Assembly (NCBI GenBank): GCA_020638675.1
Contig: JACKID010000001.1
Coordinates: forward strand, 1,798,001-1,862,000
DNA: 64,000 bases
Source: Planctomycetota bacterium
Lineage (GTDB): Bacteria > Planctomycetota > UBA8742 > UBA2392
Direction of reading: 5' to 3'
This document shows, one piece after another, positions 47,229 through 55,061 of the stretch (its first letter is position 1; each line of letters opens with the position of its first letter). The notes beneath the pieces are model-generated. The model made no database searches. It was not told the origin of the DNA and saw only the letters and a list, made by a program, of their open reading frames with translations. The position numbers and the translations under genes are program-made.

Positions 47229-47935
47229 GCGGATACCAGTCTGACGAAATTCACCGGAAGCATGAGCAGTGGGCGATCCTTGTCGGCCAGCCCGAGCGCC
47301 TGGTCGAGCCTGGCTTTCTCGCAGAGGCACTTGGGGCTGCCCGATCCGCAATGCGCGAAGTGCGCACGCACGTGTTGAGAATCATCGACCACCTGGTGGC
47401 GGATGGTTATCAGTTCGTGGACGATCGCGCTCCATATGCGGGGCCCGAAAGCGGAGTCGAAGAAGCCCTTCGTGATCTCTGGAACGAGGGCGCTTTCGTT
47501 CCGGTGTCATTGCAGGCATGGTTGATCGAGGTCGGGACGGTAGACCTGTGCGGTTTCAATCCTAACTGGCCGTGCCCGACGTATGCGCATTCGCAGGTGG
47601 ACGCGAGTAGCGTTGTCTGTACCGATCCGCTCGCGTTTGATGCACCTCTCGAATACATCACCTCCCGCGTAGATGAGTTGAAGCGTCAGGCCGACGAGCC
47701 GCTATTGCTCGACATCGCGCCGGATCATCTCCACAAGGCCAACATCAGCGGCGGTCCACCGTACTCAGTCGCGCTGGATCGCCCTGCCGTTGACAGTCTG
47801 CTGCTTTTCGAGCGTCACTGCGTGAGCTTCATGGCCTACGTTCGTCGTTCCCTGCAGTGGGGCGGCTTTGCGGGGATGGACTACGTGAAGCCGAACCTTC
47901 TGCCGATCCAATGTGAGCCATTGCCGCCGATCTAG
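47225..47935 (+). CDS. Hypothetical protein
   Basis: This 236-residue soluble protein is not recognised. It has a helical N-terminal half (ALGAARSAMREVRTHVLRII) and a mixed C-terminal half with FNPNWPCPTYAHSQVD and MDYVKPNLLPIQCEP. There is no signal peptide. It overlaps the membrane-protein gene by four bases, so the pair is co-translated. It is convergent with the next gene. Confidence 0.6.
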   Translation: MSGYQSDEIHRKHEQWAILVGQPERLVEPGFLAEALGAARSAMREVRTHVLRIIDHLVADGYQFVDDRAPYAGPESGVEEALRDLWNEGAFVPVSLQAWLIEVGTVDLCGFNPNWPCPTYAHSQVDASSVVCTDPLAFDAPLEYITSRVDELKRQADEPLLLDIAPDHLHKANISGGPPYSVALDRPAVDSLLLFERHCVSFMAYVRRSLQWGGFAGMDYVKPNLLPIQCEPLPPI

Positions 47936-47938
47936 TCG

Positions 47939-48457
47939 CTACGCGGCAGCTGGGTCGCGGGCTTTGGTGGGTGGGCTGGTGGTTGTGGCTGCGGGCGCCT
48001 GCTCGGGCGAACTTGCGCTGGTGGATGAATGCACCGGCTGCTTCTTCGGCTCGGCGTCGGTCTTCTTCCCGGGGTTGGGCGGAGTCTCCTGCGCCGCGGG
48101 GTTCTCGGCCGGTGGGGGAGAACTCGTGCCCGCCTCTTCCATGAGACCAAGAACGTGCTCCTCGGCTTCGGCGATCATGGCGTCGCGTTTTTCGCGCAGC
48201 GAGCGCAGCAGGGTGATGGCGCGCAGCCCGACGGTGGGGGCGATTTCCCAGCGCTTGGGCGCCGGGGTGTAGGGGCTGCGGCGGACGCGTTCGCGCACTT
48301 CGGCCTTGTACAGGTCGGCCGTCTGCTGGACGACGGAGATCTCGTCGTTGATCTCGCGCAGCGGCTCCTCAAGCATCTCCAGCGCGATGTTGCGCGCGTT
48401 GCGATCTTCCTGGGTCACCGGCGCGCCGGGCAGTCTGCGGTAGCGTTTGTTGGACAT
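47939..48457 (-). CDS. Hypothetical protein with Pro/Ala-rich tail
   Basis: This 172-residue protein has a basic start (MSNKRYRRLPGAP), a helical middle (LEEPLREINDEISVVQQTADL, in part) and a low-complexity C-terminal half rich in Pro, Ala, Ser and Thr. GGAG at seven bases supports the start at 48457. The first 20 codons and about 98 bases upstream are duplicated in decayed form at 48811-48981. Function unknown. Confidence 0.6.
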   Translation of the reverse strand: MSNKRYRRLPGAPVTQEDRNARNIALEMLEEPLREINDEISVVQQTADLYKAEVRERVRRSPYTPAPKRWEIAPTVGLRAITLLRSLREKRDAMIAEAEEHVLGLMEEAGTSSPPPAENPAAQETPPNPGKKTDAEPKKQPVHSSTSASSPEQAPAATTTSPPTKARDPAAA

Positions 48458-48555
48458 GGTCAGGCTCCAAGTGTTCATACCCGGAGCCTACACCACCTAT
48501 GCGACATTTTCGGACGCCGGAAGGCACCCAACCGCCCGCAAACCCGCCCTGGGGG
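48458..48555. repeat. Duplicated leader, copy A
   Basis: This upstream region of the 172-residue gene aligns without gaps to 48883-48980; by eye about three quarters of positions match. Both run directly up to an ATG on the minus strand. Confidence 0.75.
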
Positions 48556-48736
48556 CCGAAGAAAGTTTTTTCCGGGCTTTCGAGCCTGCGGAGCAGGCCC
48601 ACAAGGTTGGCCCCCAGCGCAAGCCGGGGGTATCGAGCAGCGAAGAAATGAGAGTGCCGGAGCAGCGACACAAGTTCCGCCAACCACCACAGGCTCGACT
48701 TGTGCCGCCGCTCCGCGGCTCGGGTGTTGTTTCCGT
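48556..48736. other. GC-rich intergenic DNA
   Basis: Apart from the bordering repeat and terminator, I see no gene here. Reading frames are short and lack plausible starts. Confidence 0.4.
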
Positions 48737-48762
48737 CAAAAACCCCCGCCTCACTGCGGGGG
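48737..48762 (-). terminator. Rho-independent terminator (minus strand)
   Basis: A 7-bp stem (48743-48749 with 48756-48762) is followed on the minus strand by TTTTTGACGG. It ends any transcript that starts in copy B of the duplicated leader. Confidence 0.75.
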
Positions 48763-48810
48763 CTAACCCTGTAACGGCGCTCCGCGCCTGAAACTGCGGA
48801 TGCCCGCCGA

Positions 48811-48882
48811 CTAGGACCGCGCCGGTGTATCGGTCTCCGTAGGTGGAGTCCCCGGCCTACGCCGATAAGGTTTGCTCAGCAT
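48811..48882 (-). pseudogene. Decayed duplicate of the 172-residue gene start, or 23-codon mini-ORF
   Basis: A 23-residue reading frame ends in TAG. Its beginning, MLSKPYRRRPGTPPTE, resembles MSNKRYRRLPGAPVTQ of the intact gene at 48457. It is preceded by the duplicated leader and followed by a terminator, so it forms a miniature transcription unit. It could be a remnant or a leader-type small RNA. Confidence 0.55.
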
Positions 48883-48981
48883 GGGGAGCCTCCAAGTCTT
48901 CACACCCGAAGCCTGCAGCACCAGGACGAAATTTCTGGACGCCGGAACTCACCCAACCACTCCCAAATCCGTCCCGGGGGG
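48883..48981. repeat. Duplicated leader, copy B
   Basis: See copy A at 48458-48555; the alignment stays ungapped for about 98 bases, and ends in a G-run near 48976. Confidence 0.75.
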
Positions 48982-49100
48982 GGGCGAAGTAAGCTTGTGC
49001 ACCGTCGGTTGGAGCGCCCGAAGGATGAGCATGCGAGCGGGCAGAGCCCCCGCCATCAAATAGCCCGTGGGTCGACTGCCTCGGGTACAGTGCTTCGACA

Positions 49101-50237
49101 TCAGTAGTCGTCGAGTGCTATGTTGAATTGTTCGTGCTGCAGCGCCTCTGTGTACCCAGTGAAATCCGGAAAGAGGGACTGACCCGTGATGTTGAACATC
49201 CCGAGGGCCTCGTAGAGTTTCGGTATGAAGTTCGGAGGTAGCCACAGTCGCACAATCGGCGGTCTCTCGAATGCAATGAGTCGGAGATAGTCGCCGGTCA
49301 ATACTGGCAATCCTTCGTTTTCAGCAGGATCGCGAGGTGTGGACAACGCAGAGAGCGTCTTTCTGTCGGGAGCTAGTTGCTCCATAAAGACGCTTGTTCT
49401 GTCGAATGTGAAGTGCCCTGTACCGAGCGCCACAGCAAACAACCCTTGTTGCGCCAAGAGCCGAGCGTTCAGCTTGAACGGCCGCGCAAACACGATGCCG
49501 GAGATCGAACGGAGCTTTCCGAGCCCATGTCTGTTGAAGTGATCACCACCGTGTAGGTCGATGTAGTCGTCGGGATCTTGTATGTAGTGCAGCACCCTTC
49601 TTCCAATACCGACGCTCCGATGCATCTCCCAAAGGCAGTGACGCGCGACCACAGAGTAGAACTCTTGGTCGGACGCTCCTTTCGGCGGCCATCCATCAGG
49701 AAACTCCTTGAGGATTAGCGGTACTACTGGAAGAAGCTCTTGAACAAGGTCTTGTTCAAGAATGCACCAGATGTGCGCGCCGGCACTTCGATTGCTTGCC
49801 GCGTTCACACTTGCAGCGGCAAAGAACGCCGCAACAAATATGGACTCTGTGAAGTCCAATAGGCGAGTTGGGCCACCGTAGTGCTGGATAAGCGACATCC
49901 ACCCGATCCAGTCGTCGTCGTCTGGAAGTTGCTGGGCAACCGTGTGCGCTGTGCGCCGGTACCGGATAAGCGTTCGATTTAGGTCTCGGCGAACGCCATA
50001 CACATCGCTCAGCAATTGGTCGTCTTCGTCTGTGAATTCCCGTCGGTCGGCAGTTGGCGTCAGCTTCGGAAAGCCAGCGTCTTGTCCTCGGAAGAAATAC
50101 CTTCGGCGACCACGAGCACCGCCCTCTTTGCGGAGCAACCATAGCCTATGTCCAAAGTCCGCAAGATCTCGAATGGAGTTGACCTTCGCTTCCATGAAGC
50201 GAGGCGGACTCTCGTCTTTTGAAGCCATCTTTGCCAA
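49101..50237 (-). CDS. FRG-domain protein
   Basis: This 378-residue protein has an FRG domain. The name-giving YFFRGQD is at residues 47-53 and QHYGGPTRLLDFTES at 118-132, followed by FVAAFFAA; a later ARLLAQQGLFAV also fits. FRG proteins are found in prophages and defence islands, but the biochemical activity is not settled. A TTG at 50237 with GAGGA seven bases upstream is the best start; ATG at 50228 is an alternative. Base composition is visibly less GC-rich than its neighbours, suggesting transfer. It follows the AbiV-like gene by 55 bases. Confidence 0.82.
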   Translation of the reverse strand: MAKMASKDESPPRFMEAKVNSIRDLADFGHRLWLLRKEGGARGRRRYFFRGQDAGFPKLTPTADRREFTDEDDQLLSDVYGVRRDLNRTLIRYRRTAHTVAQQLPDDDDWIGWMSLIQHYGGPTRLLDFTESIFVAAFFAAASVNAASNRSAGAHIWCILEQDLVQELLPVVPLILKEFPDGWPPKGASDQEFYSVVARHCLWEMHRSVGIGRRVLHYIQDPDDYIDLHGGDHFNRHGLGKLRSISGIVFARPFKLNARLLAQQGLFAVALGTGHFTFDRTSVFMEQLAPDRKTLSALSTPRDPAENEGLPVLTGDYLRLIAFERPPIVRLWLPPNFIPKLYEALGMFNITGQSLFPDFTGYTEALQHEQFNIALDDY

Positions 50238-50292
50238 GCTCGATTCCTCTAAGTGGGATACAAAGGTGCGATTGTATCCATCATATCAGGCT

Positions 50293-50967
50293 CTACTCCC
50301 AGCGGTGACCAATCTCTTGTTCGAACTGCTGTACGATGCCGAGTAGCTTCTCGAACTGATCCGGCGCCAAGCCCAGAATCTCTGCCATCAACTCGCCGGC
50401 CAGCACGACGAAGAACCTCGCATCCGCCTCGCCGAAAGTGCCCGAAGGTAGCTGTGCACCGCTCACTGCGACGTCAACGTAGAGCGCCGTTTGGCGAATT
50501 CGTTCAATTTCACCACTCCGCACCTGATTCAAGAAGTTGCATATCGCATCTTCGCCAAGTATTCGGCGCAGTCGTCTGTTAATGAGTGCGCCGCCGCCTG
50601 CAGCAAGTAGGTGCTTCTTGGGATGTGAAAAAAAGGGATTTTCTCTACTCCGCCGGTTTTCCCCCACGGACAACTCTTCGCCGCGCTCGCGCGCCGCTTC
50701 GCGCAGGAAGACTTGGAAGCGCACAACTCCGATCTTGCCTACTTCCTCGATAGCCGCGATCGCCAGGTAGACGGCTTGGGGAAAGTGTCCCGACAAGTAG
50801 AGCGTGCGGCCAGCCGACCATAACTGAAGAACATGATCTACAAGACCGAGGTACTGCTGATAATCCTCCTTCATCGAATCGCCTGTGACGAGAAAAGCGC
50901 CGGCCTCGTTCATGGCGTTCAACGCACTAACGAACTCCGTGAATTGATCTAGGAGCGGATCGTCCAT
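50293..50967 (-). CDS. AbiV-like abortive infection protein
   Basis: This 224-residue helical protein matches the AbiV plan. AIEEVGKIG is at residues 72-80 after a helix of small residues (GHFPQAVYLAI), and FFSHPKKHLLA is at 113-121. In Lactococcus AbiV stops phage growth by an abortive mechanism; transfer of that role here is inference. The region is AT-richer than hflX, with a 16-base gap to the hflX stop, so it may be read through from hflX. Its partner is the FRG gene. Confidence 0.72.
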   Translation of the reverse strand: MDDPLLDQFTEFVSALNAMNEAGAFLVTGDSMKEDYQQYLGLVDHVLQLWSAGRTLYLSGHFPQAVYLAIAAIEEVGKIGVVRFQVFLREAARERGEELSVGENRRSRENPFFSHPKKHLLAAGGGALINRRLRRILGEDAICNFLNQVRSGEIERIRQTALYVDVAVSGAQLPSGTFGEADARFFVVLAGELMAEILGLAPDQFEKLLGIVQQFEQEIGHRWE

Positions 50968-50983
50968 CTGTCATTCCCTTTGG

Positions 50984-52291
50984 CTATTTGTCCTTGAGTG
51001 CTGCCGCTTGGCCGTAGTACCTTGGCTCGATCAGGGCCTTTACGTGTACTTGGGAATCCTCGTACTCGATGTCGAGGATTTTGCCGTGCTGCTGCAGGTA
51101 TGCGAGCAGCTTGCCGTTGCCGGCTGAGAAGGTCCAATCCACGGCCGTCTCGCGCTCTTCGACGACTTCCTGCACCTTGGCCGCGAGCGCCTTTAGACCT
51201 TCGCCGGTGCGGGCGCTGACGTCGACATACTCCGGGTGAAGCATGTGCAGGTGGTTGAGCTGCGGCTGGTCCATTACTCGGTCGATCTTGTTGAACACCA
51301 TCAGCGTGCGGCGGTCGTTGCCGCCGATCTCGCGCAGCACCTCGTTCACGGCCTGGATCATCTCGACGCTGGCCGGGTGGCTGGCGTCCACGACGTGCAG
51401 CAGCAGGTCCGCGTGCAGCACTTCTTCCAACGTGGCGTGAAAGCTTGCGACCAGCCTGTGGGGCAGGTTGCGGATGAAGCCGACGGTGTCGCTCAGCAGC
51501 ACCTTGTGGTCCGGCAGCTTCCAGACGCAGGTGCGGGTGTCCAACGTCGCAAACAGCTTGTCTTCGATGAACACGTCTTCGTCGGTGAGGGCGTGCATCA
51601 GGGTGCTCTTGCCGGCGTTGGTGTAGCCGACGATGGAGACCTGGAACAGCTCGTGGCGGCGCTCGACCTCGGTCAGGCGGCGCTTGTTGATTTCATCCAG
51701 CTCGCGCTTGAGCTTGGCGATGCGGTCGCGCAGCAAACGGCGGTCGACTTCGATCTGGCGCTCACCCGCGCCGCCGACCGCGCCCAAAGCGCCGCGCTGG
51801 CGCTCAAGGTGGGTCCAGAGGTTTTTCAGGCGCGGCAGCTCGTATTCGGCCTGCGCGAGCTGCACCTGCACCTTGGCCTGGCGCGTGCGGACGTGCTGCC
51901 CGAAGATGGCGAGAATCAGCTCGGTGCGGTCGAGTACGCTGGCTTTCACGTCGTCCTCGAGCGCGGCCTGCTGGTTGGGGCGCAGCTCGTTGTCGAATAC
52001 GACGATCTTGGCGCCGGTTTCTTCGACCAGTGCCGCGATCTCCGCCACCTTGCCCTTGCCGACGTAGGTGCGCGGCGTGATCTGCTGCATGTTCTGGTAG
52101 GCCTTGCCGACCACGAGCATGCCCGCGGTCTCGGCCAGGGCCTCGAGCTCGTCGAGGGGGTCGTCACCGAACGGCTCATCGTCGCGCAGGGTGGCGCTGA
52201 CAAGGACGGCCGGGAGTTCGTTGTAGGTGAGCTGGTCTAGGATTGTGCGGTCTGACACGGCGGTCCTTGGATCGGTCTTCAACGCCAGCAT
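50984..52291 (-). CDS. hflX: GTPase HflX
   Basis: This 435-residue ribosome-binding GTPase (HflX) has the N-terminal nucleotide-binding-like domain, with ITPRTYVGKGKVAEI and VFDNELRPNQQ. A helical linker follows (QVQLAQAEYELPRLKNLW), then the G domain with P-loop GYTNAGKSTL, G3 DTVGFI and G4 NKID. HflX splits stalled or stress-damaged ribosomes in other bacteria. It is followed by the AbiV-like gene. Confidence 0.95.
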   Translation of the reverse strand: MLALKTDPRTAVSDRTILDQLTYNELPAVLVSATLRDDEPFGDDPLDELEALAETAGMLVVGKAYQNMQQITPRTYVGKGKVAEIAALVEETGAKIVVFDNELRPNQQAALEDDVKASVLDRTELILAIFGQHVRTRQAKVQVQLAQAEYELPRLKNLWTHLERQRGALGAVGGAGERQIEVDRRLLRDRIAKLKRELDEINKRRLTEVERRHELFQVSIVGYTNAGKSTLMHALTDEDVFIEDKLFATLDTRTCVWKLPDHKVLLSDTVGFIRNLPHRLVASFHATLEEVLHADLLLHVVDASHPASVEMIQAVNEVLREIGGNDRRTLMVFNKIDRVMDQPQLNHLHMLHPEYVDVSARTGEGLKALAAKVQEVVEERETAVDWTFSAGNGKLLAYLQQHGKILDIEYEDSQVHVKALIEPRYYGQAAALKDK

Positions 52292-52329
52292 AACGCCGGG
52301 GGGTTGCAGGGGTAAGGGGCGTTGGATCT

Positions 52330-52402
52330 AGGCGGCAGGCGGCAGTTTGCAGGCGGCAGTAAGGGCGGTTACCTGGCGCCTCCCGCCTGACGCCTGCCGC
52401 CT
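52330..52402. repeat. GC-rich inverted and direct repeats before pilM-like gene
   Basis: A perfect 12-bp inverted repeat (52330-52341 with 52391-52402) flanks direct repeats of GGCGGCAG (e.g. 52331, 52338 and 52352). There is no T-run. It lies between divergent hflX and the pilM-like gene and may be another dispersed element. Confidence 0.5.
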
Positions 52403-52468
52403 GAAAAATCCCCAACGAATCCCGTCGAAGGTGCGTATAAGTCGGTAGTTACGTTCAGAGGATCGCCG

Positions 52469-54406
52469 GTGCCTACCGCCTTTTACATCGAGTACCCGCG
52501 CATCACGGCCGTGGAAATTGGCGGCAGTGCGCGCAACCCGAAGCTGAAACGCGTGGAAGTGGGCGATCTGCCCGAGCCGCGCAACGAAGACGGCACGCTG
52601 ATGGTGGACCGGCAGGGCTACCTGAACGAGCAGGTGGCCGCGTTCGTGAAAGAGCGCAAGCTGGGCGGCGGCAAGACCATCCTGCTTGCCGGGCCCGACG
52701 CCATGCGCTACCGCGAGGTCAAGCTGGCCTTCAGCGACAAGCGCAACATCGACAAGGTGCTGCAATATCAGGTCGAAGGGCTGATCCCGAACATTCCGAT
52801 TGAGCAACTGACCGTCGGCTACAACATCCTGCAGAACGAGCCGGATGGCGCGCGTTTGCTGGTGCACGCGGCCGACAAGGACTACATCCGGCAGCGCATC
52901 ATCGCGCTGGAAGAAGCGGGCTGCACGGTTGATTCCGTGGACAGCAACCTTTCCGGCACGATGAACATCGGGCTGCTGCACGGCGCATTCGCCAAGGGCT
53001 CACCGCCCGCGCTGTGGCTGGATTTCGCCGGCACCAGCGCGACGGTTGCGGTCGTGCAGGACGGCGAGGTGCAGACGGCGCGCGTGTTCCTGGCGCCCTA
53101 TCTGGCCGGCGCCAGCGGGGCGACCGCGACGGCGGAAGACGCCAAGGCGGCGGGCAAGCAGGCCGCGGCCGAGGCCGAGCTGCGTGCGCGCAAGTTCGAG
53201 GCGGGTGACCTCGACCGCCTCGACGACATGGACATGGAAGAAGAGTACGTGCTGGATACGTCCGCCACGGACTCAACGACCCTGCCCAAGTCGGAAAGCG
53301 TGAACATTGGCGGCGCGGAAGTGGCCGACCGCATCCGGCACATGAGCCGCGACGAACTGCAGAAGTTCATCACGCGCGTGTCGGTGGAAGCGCGGCGCAC
53401 GATGCTGATTTCGCGCTTCGACGCGGAGCCGGAGCGCCTGGTTGTTTCCGGGCTCGGCAGCGCGGGCAGAGAGCTGGCCAAGCTGCTCGGCGCTGAGCTG
53501 GGCATGAGCGACGCGATTGACATCGACCTCGTGGACGTCGTGAACCCGCCGGGCAAGGGCGTCGACACGCCGGACGTCGGCGAGCTGTCGTACCTGTGCG
53601 GCGTGGCGCTGAAGGGCGTCGGTCGCGACTACACCGGGATCGACTTCCGCTACGGCGACCTCGCGGCCGGCACGCTGTTCGACTACGCGAAGACGCCGCT
53701 GGCGTTCACGGCGACGCTGGTGCTGCTGTTCGCGGGCATCATGTTCCTGATCAGCTACACGCACGCGCGGCAGTACGAGCGCGACATTGCGGCACTGCGC
53801 GACCAGGACCGCGGGCCGAAGTACTTCTTCACGGCCGCGTTCTATCACACCAAGGCGGCGGACCAGCAGCCGGGCTCAAAGCCCACGCCCGCGGAGCTCA
53901 AGCTGCGCCAATACCCGGAAATGCCGGAGGCCCCGGGCGACGAGATTCGCCTGGCGCACAAGCGCCTGAAAGACACGCAGGCGCTGCTGCAGGGCGCGAC
54001 CGAGGACGTGTTCGCTCACCCGCACCCGGCCGACCAGATCCTGGCCGAGATCCTGAAGACGATTGAGGCGGCCAAGCCGAGCTACGATTTCGCGCTGCTG
54101 CGCTGCGACATTCTGGCCACGGGCGTGACGATCCAGTACATGGCCTCGATCACGGAGACGGATGCCGAGCGCAAGCGCCTCGGCGTGACGTTCAAGGAGT
54201 CGGACCGCATGTTCGACGCCTTCCGCAAGCTGGCGGAAGCGCACCCGGAGTGGTTCGAGGGCGACCCGACGCAGGAAGAGGGCAACAAGGCGCAGGTCGG
54301 CCCCGAAGGCCGCCAGGCGGATCAGATGACGCTTAAACTCAAGCTGAAAAAGATCGAGCCGCCGAAGAAGAAGCCGACGACACCGCCCAAGACAGGAGCC
54401 AAGTAA
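52469..54406 (+). CDS. PilM/PilN-like type IV pilus (or GspL-like) platform protein
   Basis: This 645-residue protein joins a cytoplasmic actin-like PilM/GspL domain (about residues 1-375) to one transmembrane helix (about 411-430) and a periplasmic part. Visible blocks are AFYIEYPRITAVEIGG at the start, VLQYQVEGLIPNIPIEQL and ALWLDFAGTSATVAVVQDG. The C-terminus is Lys/Pro rich. It starts at GTG with an AGAGGA ribosome site. It overlaps the next gene by one base (TAATG). It should recruit the assembly machinery to the inner membrane. Confidence 0.75.
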   Translation: MPTAFYIEYPRITAVEIGGSARNPKLKRVEVGDLPEPRNEDGTLMVDRQGYLNEQVAAFVKERKLGGGKTILLAGPDAMRYREVKLAFSDKRNIDKVLQYQVEGLIPNIPIEQLTVGYNILQNEPDGARLLVHAADKDYIRQRIIALEEAGCTVDSVDSNLSGTMNIGLLHGAFAKGSPPALWLDFAGTSATVAVVQDGEVQTARVFLAPYLAGASGATATAEDAKAAGKQAAAEAELRARKFEAGDLDRLDDMDMEEEYVLDTSATDSTTLPKSESVNIGGAEVADRIRHMSRDELQKFITRVSVEARRTMLISRFDAEPERLVVSGLGSAGRELAKLLGAELGMSDAIDIDLVDVVNPPGKGVDTPDVGELSYLCGVALKGVGRDYTGIDFRYGDLAAGTLFDYAKTPLAFTATLVLLFAGIMFLISYTHARQYERDIAALRDQDRGPKYFFTAAFYHTKAADQQPGSKPTPAELKLRQYPEMPEAPGDEIRLAHKRLKDTQALLQGATEDVFAHPHPADQILAEILKTIEAAKPSYDFALLRCDILATGVTIQYMASITETDAERKRLGVTFKESDRMFDAFRKLAEAHPEWFEGDPTQEEGNKAQVGPEGRQADQMTLKLKLKKIEPPKKKPTTPPKTGAK

Positions 54407-55005
54407 TGGAAAACAATGAAGGCTCCAAGTACATGACGATCTACATCGTGGCCTGCTTCGCGCTCGCGATGGTGGCGCTGGTGGGCTACAAGTTCGCGAA
54501 CCAGGACCGCGAAGAGCTGTCGACCGAGTACGTGGACCTGGCCGGCAAGTTCGCGGACATGAGCGCCGCCTACGCGCCTAACATCAACGATTACTACCGC
54601 AAGGTCGAAGACGGGCTGATCAAACGCGTCGACAAGGACGTGCGCGACAACACCCACATCAAGCTGCGCGAGATCGCCAACAAGCTTGGCATCAACGAAG
54701 GCGCGGGCAGCGATGACCACCTCGACATGGGCACGCCCAAGTCGAAGCTCGTGAACAAGATGTACTGGGAGTACACGCTTGACGTCGAGCTGAAGAACGT
54801 GACGCAGACCGAGTGGGCGGTGTTCCTGTCGCAGGCGCAGCACGAGACGCGCGAGTACGCCGACCTTGAGTCGATCAAGGCGCAGCGCACGGAAAACCGC
54901 TATTCGAAGCTGAACGTCGCCAAGGACCGCAACGCAGACGGCAGCCTGTGGAACGTGACGATCACGTTTGTCTGGTTCGGCCCGAAGGACGAGAAGAAGA
55001 CCTGA
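54406..55005 (+). CDS. PilO/GspM-like inner-membrane protein
   Basis: This 199-residue protein has an N-terminal transmembrane helix (MTIYIVACFALAMVALVGY) and a periplasmic alpha/beta part, the usual PilO or GspM shape. Similarity is structural only. It is translationally coupled to the PilM/N-like gene and likely binds its periplasmic domain. A strong terminator follows. Confidence 0.6.
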   Translation: MENNEGSKYMTIYIVACFALAMVALVGYKFANQDREELSTEYVDLAGKFADMSAAYAPNINDYYRKVEDGLIKRVDKDVRDNTHIKLREIANKLGINEGAGSDDHLDMGTPKSKLVNKMYWEYTLDVELKNVTQTEWAVFLSQAQHETREYADLESIKAQRTENRYSKLNVAKDRNADGSLWNVTITFVWFGPKDEKKT

Positions 55006-55025
55006 TCGGGTTTCACCAAAACACA

Positions 55026-55055
55026 AACCCCGCCCTTTCGGGCGGGGTTTTCGCT
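55026..55055 (+). terminator. Rho-independent terminator
   Basis: A 10-bp stem (55026-55035 with 55040-55049), a TTTC loop and a T-run end the pilus-like operon. Confidence 0.85.
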
Positions 55056-55061
55056 TGATCG

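Noticed and set aside
48447..49063. Two short plus-strand frames with similar sequences (at 48447 and 48872)
   Set aside because: Their similarity is explained by the duplicated leader; mismatches are not concentrated at third codon positions, and both start at TTG with no ribosome site.
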